Numbered from the stretch's first letter, positions 1 through 7,180 are shown. The stretch: DNA of 13,064 nucleotides from DATAFO01 sp046728935 (GCA_046728935.1 JBKPFS010000158.1:1-13064), one strand, 5' to 3'. A program made the numbers and translations. The notes: a model not told the origin generated them from the letters alone.

Positions 1-1
1 C

Positions 2-139
2 GGCGACAGCGACCGACTCGCGGGCCTGCGCGGGCGCGACGCGCTCTGCGGCAAGGGCGGCAAGGACAAGCTCTCAGGCGGTAACAGCAAGGACAAGCTC
101 CTCGGCGGCGGCGGCGAGGACAAGCTGAAGAGCTGCTGA
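2..139 (+). CDS. RTX-like (hemolysin-type calcium-binding repeat) protein, C-terminal fragment
   Basis: Only the last 45 codons are inside the window; the reading frame is open at the left edge and ends with TGA at 137-139. The visible peptide consists of degenerate nonapeptide-like units resembling GGxGxDxL, for example GKGGKDKL, GGNSKDKL and GGGGEDKL, and ends in LKSC. RTX repeats normally bind calcium in a parallel beta-roll of secreted proteins. Here Lys occupies several positions usually held by Gly, Asn or Asp, so calcium binding by these last units is uncertain. Lys-rich GKDKL variants are, from memory, common at the C-termini of large exported proteins in Solirubrobacterales. The protein's main domain lies outside the window, so its role cannot be stated. 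A GC-rich hairpin follows the stop. Confidence 0.6.
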   Translation, partial: GDSDRLAGLRGRDALCGKGGKDKLSGGNSKDKLLGGGGEDKLKSC

Positions 140-146
140 GCACACG

Positions 147-162
147 CGCCGGGCGTCCGGCG
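147..162 (+). terminator. GC-rich hairpin after the RTX-like gene, possible terminator
   Basis: CGCCGG at 147-152 and CCGGCG at 157-162 form a perfect 6-bp stem around a GCGT loop, 7 nt after the stop codon of the upstream gene. No T-tract follows, so it is not a canonical intrinsic terminator. Its position between a gene end and a new promoter supports a terminator role. Confidence 0.4.
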
Positions 163-165
163 GGG

Positions 166-197
166 CACAAATACCTAAATTCCAATCAGGATTTGTG
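166..197. promoter_or_regulatory. Imperfect dyad upstream of the sulfate-assimilation operon, candidate operator
   Basis: CACAAATACCT (166-176) and AGGATTTGTG (188-197) are reverse complements except for one extra A at 173, separated by an 11-nt AT-rich centre. The dyad lies in the only strongly AT-rich stretch of this region and ends directly against the proposed -10 element at 198-203, so a bound protein would block RNA polymerase. The seen fact is the dyad. That it is a repressor site, perhaps for the Cys-less Rrf2 regulator encoded at 8052-8510, is inference. Confidence 0.5.
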
Positions 198-203
198 TAT
201 TCT
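198..203 (+). promoter_or_regulatory. Candidate -10 element of a leaderless promoter for the sir operon
   Basis: TATTCT matches TATAAT at four of six positions and ends 8 nt before the ATG at 212. This would place the transcription start at or within a base or two of the start codon. The pyrimidine run between them contains no Shine-Dalgarno sequence, which agrees with a leaderless message. No good -35 hexamer is visible at the usual distance. Confidence 0.45.
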
Positions 204-211
204 CCCCCCGC

Positions 212-2095
212 ATGGAGCCGAGCGCGGTCAGCGAGGGCACCGCCAGCGAGCGCATCGTCGCCGAGCACAAGCTCGACGTCAGCCACAAGGACCAGAAGGG
301 CAAGGGCAAGGTCGGCTCGCTCGAGAACCCGGAGGTCTACGAGAGCGTGCCCGGGCACGTGATCCCGATCCTCGAGCGCGAGTTCGACGACTTCGACACC
401 GAGGCGGGCAAGTTCCTCAAGGGTAAGACCCCCGAGGACCAGTTCATCGGCTTCCGGCTCAAGCAGGGCGTCTACGGCCAGCGCCAGCCCGACGTGCAGA
501 TGATCCGCACGAAGCTGCCGATGGGCGGCATCAACGCGGAGCAGATGGAGGCCTTCGCGGACGTGGTCTCCAAGTACGCGCCGCTCAACAAGGGCCACAT
601 CACGACCCGCCAGAACATCCAGATCCACCACGTGCCGCTGCCCGACGCCGCGAAGCTGATCCGCGAGCTCGCCGAGGCCGGGCTGTCCTCGCGCGAGGGG
701 TGCGGCAACACGATCCGCAACGTCACGGGCGACCCGTACGCCGGGATCACCGAGGGCGAGCCCTTCGACATCACTCCCTACGCGGCGGCCTACGTTCGCT
801 ACTTCGTCCGCCACCCGGGCACGCAGCTGATGCCGCGCAAGGTGAAGACGGCCTTCACCGCGACGGATGAGGACCGAGCGATCACCGGCATCCACGACAT
901 CGGCTTCATCCCGCGCGTGCGTGACGGCGTGCGGGGCGTCGAGATCCGGATCGGCGGCGGCACCTCGATCATGCCCCGGATAGCTCCCACCCTGTACGAG
1001 TTCGTCGAGCTCGACAACGGCGACTACCTGAAGGTGGCCGAGGCGTGCTGGCGGATCTTCGACCGCCAGGAGTGGCTGCGAAAGAACCGCGCCCGGGCCC
1101 GGATCAAGGTGCTGATCGACAAGATCGGCATCGACGCCTTCCGCGAGATGGTCGAGGAGGAGCTCGAGGGCGACTGGGTCTCAGAGCGCGACTTCGACGT
1201 CGAGCGCCTGAAGTTCGTCTGCGACGAGGAGGCGAACGCGCCGGCCCCGCCGCTCGACTACGGGAACCCCAACGGCGACCGCTCGGAGTTTGAGCGCTTC
1301 TCCGAGTCGAATGTGAGGCCGCAGCGCCAGGAGGGCTTCAGCGCCGTGACCGTGAAGGTGACCCGCGGCGACCTGACACCCGAGCTGTTCCGCAGCCTGG
1401 CGGCGATCATGCGCGAGTACACGGGCGGGATCGCCCGCACGACCGTGCAGCAGAACCTCGTCCTGCGCTGGGTCCGCGACGAGTCCCTCTACGACGTCTG
1501 GCAGCGCCTCGGCGAGCTCGGCCTCGCAGGTTCCGGAGCGATGGAGGTAGGCGACGTGGTGAGCTGCCCCGGCACGGACAGCTGCAAGCTGGGGATCACC
1601 AGCTCGATGGGGCTGAACCAGGCGATCGAGCGCCGGATCGAGGAGATGAACATCACCGATCCGCTCACGCGCGGCATCCACATCAAGATGTCCGGCTGCC
1701 CGAACGGCTGCGGCCAGCACCACATCGGCACGATCGGCTTCTACGGCGCCTCGCTCAAGGTCGGCGACCGTCAGATCCCCGCCTACATCGCTCACCTCGG
1801 CGGCAACTTCGAGGGCGGCCACGTCGTCTACGGCCAGCGGCTGAAGGCCCGGCTGCCCGCGAAGCGGGTCCCGGACGCCGTCGAGCGCTGGATCCGCCAC
1901 TACGAGGCGGAGCGCACCGACGGCGAGGCGTTCAACCAGTTCGTCGAGCGCGTCGGCACCGAGCCCTTCGAGCAGCTGGTCTCCGACCTGACGATGCCGA
2001 TCGAGTTCAGCCTCGACACCCTCGACCACTTCGTCGACTGGAGCCGCTCCGACCCGTACAAGGTCGAGCGCGGCGAGGGGGAGTGCGCCGTCTGA
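212..2095 (+). CDS. sir: Ferredoxin-dependent sulfite reductase (siroheme/[4Fe-4S])
   Basis: This 627-residue protein has the two-fold nitrite/sulfite reductase layout. Cluster and siroheme ligands are C452 and C458 (CPGTDSC) and C496 and C500 (CPNGC). The stretch MPRKVK carries K210 and K212, matching the Lys-x-Lys pair of sulfite reductases; nitrite reductases have Asn at the second Lys, so sulfite is the better substrate call. Y88 (GVYGQRQ) and C164 (EGCGN) lie where mycobacterial NirA has its Tyr-Cys cross-link; that equivalence is inferred. The enzyme would reduce sulfite to sulfide in the cytosol with six electrons from ferredoxin. The N-terminal 35 residues are charged and low in complexity. 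The ATG at 212 has no Shine-Dalgarno sequence and suits a leaderless start. The stop overlaps the cysH ATG (TGATG). Genes for sulfate activation follow in the same operon. Confidence 0.9.
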   Translation: MEPSAVSEGTASERIVAEHKLDVSHKDQKGKGKVGSLENPEVYESVPGHVIPILEREFDDFDTEAGKFLKGKTPEDQFIGFRLKQGVYGQRQPDVQMIRTKLPMGGINAEQMEAFADVVSKYAPLNKGHITTRQNIQIHHVPLPDAAKLIRELAEAGLSSREGCGNTIRNVTGDPYAGITEGEPFDITPYAAAYVRYFVRHPGTQLMPRKVKTAFTATDEDRAITGIHDIGFIPRVRDGVRGVEIRIGGGTSIMPRIAPTLYEFVELDNGDYLKVAEACWRIFDRQEWLRKNRARARIKVLIDKIGIDAFREMVEEELEGDWVSERDFDVERLKFVCDEEANAPAPPLDYGNPNGDRSEFERFSESNVRPQRQEGFSAVTVKVTRGDLTPELFRSLAAIMREYTGGIARTTVQQNLVLRWVRDESLYDVWQRLGELGLAGSGAMEVGDVVSCPGTDSCKLGITSSMGLNQAIERRIEEMNITDPLTRGIHIKMSGCPNGCGQHHIGTIGFYGASLKVGDRQIPAYIAHLGGNFEGGHVVYGQRLKARLPAKRVPDAVERWIRHYEAERTDGEAFNQFVERVGTEPFEQLVSDLTMPIEFSLDTLDHFVDWSRSDPYKVERGEGECAV

Positions 2096-2898
2096 TGGCC
2101 GCCCCCGGAGAGCTCCAGGTCATCCACTCCCGCCCGCGGCCGCTGCACGAGGACTACGAGCTGGCGTCCCGCAACGGGTCCAACGGCAACGGCCGGGGCA
2201 AGCGGCTTCCGACCATCGGCGGCAGGCTCACAGAGCCGGCGAAGGTCTCCACCGAGGTCGAGCGGATGAGCGCAGAGGAGTCGATCGCCTGGGCGATCGA
2301 GACCTTCGGCCACAGGCTCGGCTTCGCCGTCTCGTTTCAGAAGACGAGCTCGGTGATCATCGACATCGCGCACGGGATCGACCCGGGCGCGCGCTTCTTC
2401 TACATAGACACAGAGCTGCTTTTCCCCGAGACCTACGCCACGCGCGACGCCCTCGCCGAGCGCTACGGCATCGACCTCCAGCGGTTCGCCCAGGACAACC
2501 CGCCCGGCCTCAGCGAGCGCTGGGAGGCTAATCTGTGGCGCGAGTCGGACGAGTGCTGCGCGACCCGGAAGGTCGAGACTATGCATCGAGCCCTCGACGG
2601 GATCGACTGCTGGGTCTCGGGGGTTCGCAGGGTCGACTCCAAGACCCGGTCGCAAGCAGCGCGCTTCGACTGGGACGAACGGTTCGACCGCTGGAAGCTC
2701 AACCCGGTGGTGGACTGGACGGACCAGCAGGTCTGGACACACATCAAGGACAACCACGTGCCCTACAACCCGCTCCACGACCATGGATACCCCTCCATCG
2801 GCTGCATGCCGTGCACGTCGCTGCCTCCTTCGGCCGGCGACCCTCGTTCTGGGCGCTGGGCCGGCACCGCGCGCACGGAGTGCGGCCTGAATGGGTAG
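2095..2898 (+). CDS. cysH: Adenylylsulfate (APS) reductase, iron-sulfur type, CysH family
   Basis: This 267-residue protein reduces activated sulfate to sulfite using thioredoxin. The PAPS-reductase fold is recognisable from SFQKTSS and FFYIDTELLFPETY. C154-C155 (ECCATRK) and C237/C240 (GCMPC) are the four [4Fe-4S] ligands that mark enzymes using APS rather than PAPS. The catalytic Cys is C263 in the C-terminal tail GRWAGTARTECGLNG; the usual ECGLH is ECGLN here. A GTG at 2083 would extend the frame by four codons, but the purine-rich GAGGGGGAG runs into it. The ATG at 2095 sits about 11 nt beyond that site and overlaps the sir stop (TGATG), so it was chosen. The last 8 nt overlap sat. The gene lies between sir and sat in one transcript. 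PAPS specificity is possible but less likely given the four Cys ligands. Confidence 0.9.
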   Translation: MAAPGELQVIHSRPRPLHEDYELASRNGSNGNGRGKRLPTIGGRLTEPAKVSTEVERMSAEESIAWAIETFGHRLGFAVSFQKTSSVIIDIAHGIDPGARFFYIDTELLFPETYATRDALAERYGIDLQRFAQDNPPGLSERWEANLWRESDECCATRKVETMHRALDGIDCWVSGVRRVDSKTRSQAARFDWDERFDRWKLNPVVDWTDQQVWTHIKDNHVPYNPLHDHGYPSIGCMPCTSLPPSAGDPRSGRWAGTARTECGLNG

Positions 2899-3982
2899 CG
2901 CCGAGACCGGCCTGGCGCTGACGCTCACGGCGCGCCAGGCCTCCGACTTCGAGCTGCTCGCGAACGGGGGCTTCGCCCCACTCACCGGCTTCCTCGGCTC
3001 CGAGGACTGGCGCTCGGTGTGCGAGGAGATGCGGCTCGCCTCGGGCGACATCTGGTCGATCCCGATCACCCTCGCCAGCGACCTCGACTGCGCGCCCGGC
3101 GACGTGGTCGAGTTGAGCGCGCCCAACGGGAAGGCGCTCGGGCGGCTTCGCGTCAGCGAGGTGTTCGAGCGCGATACGCGCAAGGAGGCGGAGAGCGTCT
3201 ACCTGACCAGCGACTCCGACCATCCCGGGGTGGCCGCGATCCAGGCCGAGGGCGAGCGCTGTCTCGCCGGCGAGATCGAGGCCGACGCGCTTCCCGACCA
3301 CGAGGAAGCGTTCATGCGGCGCTACCTCACTCCCGACGAGTCACGCAAGGCCTTCGCCGACCGCGACTGGAAGCGGATCGTCGCGTTCCAGACGCGCAAT
3401 CCGATTCACCGCGCCCACGAGTACCTGACCAAGGCCGCCCTCGAGGTGTCCGACGGCCTCTTCCTCCATCCGCTGATCGGCGAGACCAAGGAGGGGGACA
3501 TCCCGGCGGACGTGCGGATGCGCTGCTACGAGGTGCTGATGGAGCGCTACTACCACCCCGAGCGCGTGATCCTGGGCGTCAACCCGGCGAAGATGCACTA
3601 CGCGGGCCCTCGGGAGGCGGTCCTCCACGCGATCATCCGCCGCAACTACGGCTGCACCCACTTCATCGTCGGCCGCGACCACGCCGGGGTCGGCGACTAC
3701 TACGGCACCTACGACGCGCAGCGCATCTTCGACGACGTCGACATCGACGAGCTCGGCATCGAGCCGCTGTTCTTCGAGCACACCTTCTGGTGCAGCGACT
3801 GCGAGGGCATGGCCTCGGACAAGACCTGCCCCCACCCGGAGGAGTCACACCTGTTCCTCTCGGGCACCAAAGTGCGGGAGATGCTGGGGCGCGGCGAGAC
3901 GCCGCCCCACGAGTTCACCAGGGAAGAGGTTGCGGAGATCCTGATCGACGCATACAAGGAGGAATCGGCTACCGATGGCTGA
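2891..3982 (+). CDS. sat: Sulfate adenylyltransferase (ATP sulfurylase), homo-oligomeric type
   Basis: This 363-residue enzyme makes APS and pyrophosphate from ATP and sulfate, the first activation step. An N-terminal PUA-like domain (about 1-145, with GFAPLTGFLGSEDW) precedes the catalytic domain. Active-site motifs are Q167-T-R-N-P-I-H173-R-A-H176 and G261-R-D-H-A-G266. A Cys/His cluster, C301, C304 and C313 followed by His 315 or 320, matches the zinc site of bacterial ATP sulfurylases such as the Thermus enzyme. It is unrelated to the CysD/CysN type and lacks a fused APS kinase domain; that kinase is the next gene. The N-terminus is somewhat short for the family, but a GGAG at 2877-2880 lies 10 nt before this ATG. 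The start overlaps the cysH end by 8 nt, and the end overlaps cysC by 8 nt, indicating translational coupling. Confidence 0.93.
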   Translation: MGSAETGLALTLTARQASDFELLANGGFAPLTGFLGSEDWRSVCEEMRLASGDIWSIPITLASDLDCAPGDVVELSAPNGKALGRLRVSEVFERDTRKEAESVYLTSDSDHPGVAAIQAEGERCLAGEIEADALPDHEEAFMRRYLTPDESRKAFADRDWKRIVAFQTRNPIHRAHEYLTKAALEVSDGLFLHPLIGETKEGDIPADVRMRCYEVLMERYYHPERVILGVNPAKMHYAGPREAVLHAIIRRNYGCTHFIVGRDHAGVGDYYGTYDAQRIFDDVDIDELGIEPLFFEHTFWCSDCEGMASDKTCPHPEESHLFLSGTKVREMLGRGETPPHEFTREEVAEILIDAYKEESATDG

Positions 3983-4520
3983 TCAAGAAGGATTCTGCCT
4001 CTGGTTCACGGGCCTCTCTGGCTCCGGCAAGACCACGATCACGAACCTGCTCGTCAAGGAGCTGCGAAAGCGCGGCACGAAGCTGGAGGTGCTCGACGGC
4101 GACATCGTCCGCGAGAACCTCTCCAAGGGCCTTGGCTTCTCGAAGGAGGACCGCGACACCAACATCCGCCGGATCGCCTTCGTCGCCAACCTGCTCTCGC
4201 GCAACGGGGTCCCGGTGATCACCGCCGCTATCTCCCCCTATCGCGAGATTCGCGACGAGGCGCGGCAGATGATGGACGGGCGCTTCATCGAGACCTACGT
4301 CAAGGCCTCCCTCGAGGTCTGCGAGCAGCGCGACGTGAAGGGCCTCTACGCGAAGGCGCGCGCGGGCGAGATCAAGGAGTTCACCGGCGTCTCGGATCCC
4401 TACGAGCCGCCCGAGAACCCCGAGCTCGTGATCGAGACCGAGCACCAGTCCGCCGAGGAGTCGGCGCAGCAGATCCTCGACTATCTCGAGCAGAAGGGGC
4501 TGATCCCCGCGGGCTCCTAG
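3975..4520 (+). CDS. cysC: Adenylylsulfate (APS) kinase
   Basis: This 181-residue kinase phosphorylates APS at the 3'-hydroxyl to give PAPS. The P-loop is G13-L-S-G-S-G-K19-T20. The APS-kinase motif follows at D41-G-D43-IVRENLSKGLGF, with EDRDTNIRRI after it. Length is normal for a stand-alone CysC. A strong AAGGAGG at 3956-3962 precedes the ATG by 12 nt, and the start overlaps the sat stop by 8 nt. Because the operon's CysH has the Fe-S ligands of an APS reductase, PAPS is probably not needed to make sulfide. The likely use is as sulfonate donor for sulfotransferases or as a way to balance the APS pool; that is inference. It is the last gene of the operon and faces a convergent gene 9 bp away. 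No clear terminator was found. Confidence 0.93.
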   Translation: MADQEGFCLWFTGLSGSGKTTITNLLVKELRKRGTKLEVLDGDIVRENLSKGLGFSKEDRDTNIRRIAFVANLLSRNGVPVITAAISPYREIRDEARQMMDGRFIETYVKASLEVCEQRDVKGLYAKARAGEIKEFTGVSDPYEPPENPELVIETEHQSAEESAQQILDYLEQKGLIPAGS

Positions 4521-4529
4521 AGCGAGCCG

Positions 4530-5072
4530 TTACCCGCTCGGCGGAACCGGAAGCCCACCGCACACCTCCTGCGCGGCGAGGTACTCCTCGCTGAACGGAT
4601 CATCGCCGCGGCCGATCCAGATTCGGTCCTGTTCCACCTCGATCGGGCCGACCTCCAACCCGCGCGACGCCATGCAGTCCGCGAACTTCTCGAGCGCGGC
4701 GCGCTCCTCGCGGATCTGCTCGTCACTCAGCGGGAACGGATCCGTTCCCGGCGGCGGCTCCGGGAGCCCGCACTCTGCGGCGGCCCGGTCGAAGTCGGCG
4801 TCGAAGTCCTCGCGCGGGATCGGCGCGGGAAGCTCGTCCCCCTCCGGCCGCTCCGCCGGAAGCGGCGCGCCGTGCCTGCGCAGGCAGTCACCCAGCGGGT
4901 CAAGCTGACGCTCGCCGTCGGGGGCAAGCGCCTCCTCCACGTCCGCGGGATCGTCCGTCTCGGCGCCGTCTGCCGAGCCCCACGCCGGCACCACCACGAT
5001 CGCTCCCATCGCGGTGATCAGGGCGACGCCCATCGCCCGCTCGCGCCCAGTCAATCCTCTCAACCACCGCAT
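4530..5072 (-). CDS. Putative exported protein with two Cys-pair repeats, two-component target candidate
   Basis: I do not recognise a named family for this 180-residue protein. A basic start (MRWLRGLTGRER) and a hydrophobic stretch at about 13-31 indicate a signal peptide or membrane anchor. The rest is acidic and Pro-rich. Four Cys residues form two units with identical spacing: C63 and C101 (DCLRRHG ... AAAECGLP) and C133 and C171 (DCMASRG ... AAQEVCGGLP). Each pair is 38 residues apart and the units are offset by 70, so the exported part looks like an internal duplication, perhaps with one disulfide per unit. It resembles small actinobacterial exported proteins with a CMxxxG motif. GGAAGGAG lies just before the ATG. 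The gene follows the histidine kinase by 57 bp, and that gap holds a direct repeat like the one before the response regulator. It may report to, or be controlled by, that system. Confidence 0.7.
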   Translation of the reverse strand: MRWLRGLTGRERAMGVALITAMGAIVVVPAWGSADGAETDDPADVEEALAPDGERQLDPLGDCLRRHGAPLPAERPEGDELPAPIPREDFDADFDRAAAECGLPEPPPGTDPFPLSDEQIREERAALEKFADCMASRGLEVGPIEVEQDRIWIGRGDDPFSEEYLAAQEVCGGLPVPPSG

Positions 5073-5122
5073 CTCGCTCTCCTTCCGGTCGGTCGCAACA
5101 CAGGCCAGGAGACCAGGCGTCG

Positions 5123-5140
5123 CTGAGAATCAGCTGAGAA
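5123..5140. promoter_or_regulatory. Direct repeat, candidate response-regulator box before the exported-protein gene
   Basis: CTGAGAA occurs at 5123-5129 and again at 5134-5140, an 11-bp period. Read in the direction of the minus-strand genes this is TTCTCAGCTGATTCTCAG. Eleven-bp tandem repeats are the usual binding pattern of OmpR/PhoB-type regulators, which place two subunits one helical turn apart. The site overlaps the stop codon of the kinase gene and lies 51-68 bp before the ATG of the exported protein. It matches the site at 7204-7221. Confidence 0.6.
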
Positions 5141-6512
5141 CGGCCGAAGAATTCGCTGATAGCCGCGCCGCAGGCAGCGCGAAGCGGAGCAACGTCCCGC
5201 CTCCCGGCGCCTGGGTCGCCGAGACCGAGCCGCCGTGGGCCTCAGCGGTGCGCCGCACTATGGCCAGGCCTAGACCCGAGCCCGGCATGCTGCGGGCGCC
5301 GGCGGCGCGATAGAAGCGGTCGAAGACCTTAGGCAGGTCGCTAGCCGCGATCCCGGGCCCGTGATCTCGCACGGTCACCTCCCCTGCGGCGGTGACCGTG
5401 ACCTCGACCTGTTGGTCGGGCGGACTCCATTTGGCCGCATTCTCCAGCAGGTTCCCGATCGCCCGATCGATTCGCTCGGGGACCACGCGAACGAGGCAGG
5501 GCTCGAGGGTCGTCTCGACGCGAACTCCTCTGCGCTGGGTGCGCTCGACAGCGGCGGCGACGACACGATCTAGCCGCACCTCGTGTTCGGCCTCGGGCTC
5601 CGACTCCCGAGCGAGGTCCATCAGGCTGCCCACCAGGCCGCCGAGTTCGTCGAGCTGGGCCACGACGTCCTCGAGCAGCCGGCCGCGGTCATTGTCCGAG
5701 AGCAGGCTGGGGTTCGCCAACACCTCGATGTTGGTCCGCAGGCTGGTCAGAGGAGTGCGCAGCTCGTGCGAGGCGTCGGCGACGAGCTGGCGCTGCCCGG
5801 CGACGGCGCGCTCGAGCTCGGCGAGCATCGCGTTGAAGCTGGCGGCCAATCGATCGAGTTCATCGCGACGATCCCCGGCGTAGATCCGCCGGCCAAGGTC
5901 TCGGGTCCGGGCGACATGCTCAGCGGTGTTGGTGAGTTGTGCGACCGGCGCGATCGCGGTCCTCGAAACGGCGAGTCCGAGGACGCCCGCGAGGCCGGCA
6001 CCCACCACGACTACGGCGGCGAGGATCAAGCCGAGGCGCGCCAGGGTGTCGTCGACCTCGTCGAGCGACCGTGCTACCTGAATCGCCTGCCCAGGCCCGG
6101 CGCGCTCGGTGAGAACCCTCAGGTGGGCCCCGTCCAGGTTGACGTCCTGGAAGAACGCGTTGCGCTCCCCGGCCGCGACCGCGAGCGTGGCCTCGGTCAC
6201 TGGGAGGGCGGGGGACTTGCGGGAAGCCTGGAGCACGAGCCCGTCCTCGCTGATCAGCTGCCCGTAACCGCCTGGCGTACCGAGCGGCTGCCGGGGGAGG
6301 GCGAGTGCGAGGGGCCCGCGGCCCTTTTCGTGACCCCGAGCCGGTACCGGCAGCTCGGTCACGCGTGCCCCACCCGCCAAGTCAGTCAGGGCCGAGTCGA
6401 CCTGATCGCGCAGCTGATCGCGCACCACGAAGAAGACGATCACCGAAGCCATCAGAACTGCGATCGCAACGGCCGCGGCAGAGAGGAGCGCGAGTCGCCG
6501 CCTGAAGGTCAC
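5130..6512 (-). CDS. Membrane sensor histidine kinase, HAMP type (MprB-like)
   Basis: This 460-residue kinase has a short cytoplasmic start, a membrane segment at about 8-30, an extracytoplasmic sensor of about 130 residues, a second membrane segment at about 160-182 and a HAMP linker. The phosphorylated His is H249 in DASHELRTPLTSLRT. The ATP-binding domain shows the N-box (N354, N358 in GNLLENAAK), the G1 box D383-HGPG and the G2 box G411-SGLGL. All catalytic motifs are intact. The start is GTG at 6512, overlapping the regulator's TGA by 4 nt, with GGGAG close before it. The gene therefore follows the regulator in one transcript and is almost certainly its partner. The signal is unknown; the sensor region shows no recognised fold. 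The order regulator-kinase-exported protein suggests envelope or stress sensing, by inference. Confidence 0.9.
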   Translation of the reverse strand: MTFRRRLALLSAAAVAIAVLMASVIVFFVVRDQLRDQVDSALTDLAGGARVTELPVPARGHEKGRGPLALALPRQPLGTPGGYGQLISEDGLVLQASRKSPALPVTEATLAVAAGERNAFFQDVNLDGAHLRVLTERAGPGQAIQVARSLDEVDDTLARLGLILAAVVVVGAGLAGVLGLAVSRTAIAPVAQLTNTAEHVARTRDLGRRIYAGDRRDELDRLAASFNAMLAELERAVAGQRQLVADASHELRTPLTSLRTNIEVLANPSLLSDNDRGRLLEDVVAQLDELGGLVGSLMDLARESEPEAEHEVRLDRVVAAAVERTQRRGVRVETTLEPCLVRVVPERIDRAIGNLLENAAKWSPPDQQVEVTVTAAGEVTVRDHGPGIAASDLPKVFDRFYRAAGARSMPGSGLGLAIVRRTAEAHGGSVSATQAPGGGTLLRFALPAARLSANSSAVLS

Positions 6513-7180
6513 GGCTCCCGAAGGGCGTAACCCATCCCGCGGATCGTCTGCAGGATCCGCTCCTCGCCATTCGCCTCCAGCTTCCGACGCAGGTAGCCGA
6601 CGTAGACCTCAAGCGAGCTGGAGGAGCGGCCGAAGTCGTATCCCCAGACGCGCTCCATGATCACCGCGCGGGGCAAGACCTGGCGCGGATGCTCGAGGAA
6701 GAGGCGCAGGAGCTGGAGCTCAGTCGGCGTCAGCTCGAGCCGCCGCTCGCCCCGGTGGACCTCGTACGACTCGGTATCCATCACCAGATCGCGATAGCGG
6801 AGGACGCCTCCGTTCTCGGGCTCGCCGCGCCGCAGCAGGGCCCGCAGGCGAGCTCGCAGCTCCTCGAGCGCAAACGGTTTCACCATGTAGTCGTCGGCTC
6901 CCGCGTCCAGGCCGGTCACCCGATCCGAGACGCCGTCGCGTGCGGTCAGCATCAGCACCGGCGTGCGGTCGCCTCCTGCCCGGAGCGTCCGGCAAACCTC
7001 GAGTCCGTCCATCACCGGCATCAACAGGTCGAGGACGATGGCGTCCGGCGCACTCCGCTCGACCTTGGCCAGCCCCTCACTTCCGTCCCCGGCCAGATCG
7101 ACCTCGTACCCGTCGAGCCGCAGGGCGCGCTCGAGCGCGGTGCGGACGGCGCGCTCGTCGTCCACGACGAGGATCCGCAT
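6509..7180 (-). CDS. OmpR/PhoB-family response regulator (MprA-like)
   Basis: This 223-residue protein has a receiver domain with the acidic pair D7-D8, phosphoacceptor D51 (LDLLMPVMDG), T79 and K101 (KPF), all expected for an active receiver. A C-terminal winged-helix domain includes LTPTELQLLRLFLEHP and YVGYLRRKLEANG. It would be phosphorylated by the kinase encoded immediately downstream. The ATG at 7180 lacks a clear Shine-Dalgarno sequence. AAGAAT at 7188-7193, read on the minus strand, matches four of six -10 positions and ends 7 nt before the ATG, so a leaderless start is possible. A TTCTTAG direct repeat with 11-bp spacing lies just upstream, consistent with binding to its own promoter. 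The PHP gene ends 34 bp before this start. Confidence 0.92.
   Translation of the reverse strand: MRILVVDDERAVRTALERALRLDGYEVDLAGDGSEGLAKVERSAPDAIVLDLLMPVMDGLEVCRTLRAGGDRTPVLMLTARDGVSDRVTGLDAGADDYMVKPFALEELRARLRALLRRGEPENGGVLRYRDLVMDTESYEVHRGERRLELTPTELQLLRLFLEHPRQVLPRAVIMERVWGYDFGRSSSSLEVYVGYLRRKLEANGEERILQTIRGMGYALREP

Noticed and set aside
2083..2094. GTG at 2083 as the start of cysH
   Set aside because: The purine-rich ribosome site runs right up to this codon, leaving no spacing, whereas the TGATG at 2093-2097 gives a normal coupled start.
212..2095. Ferredoxin-nitrite reductase as the function of the first complete gene
   Set aside because: The KxK pair (K210, K212) and the operon with cysH, sat and cysC favour sulfite over nitrite.
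1900..3183. Long minus-strand open frame (427 codons) across sir, cysH and sat
   Set aside because: It is antisense to three genes with clear catalytic motifs, its translation is Arg/Val/Leu-rich low-complexity sequence without a recognisable domain, and GC-rich DNA commonly produces such open frames.
4523..4540. Possible terminator after cysC (CGAGC with GCTCG)
   Set aside because: The stem is only 5 bp with an 8-nt loop and no T-tract, and it overlaps the end of the convergent gene; too weak to call.
5583..6530. Plus-strand open frame (315 codons) opposite the histidine kinase
   Set aside because: The minus-strand frame has H-box, N-box and G-box motifs in order; the plus-strand product has none and is a compositional shadow.
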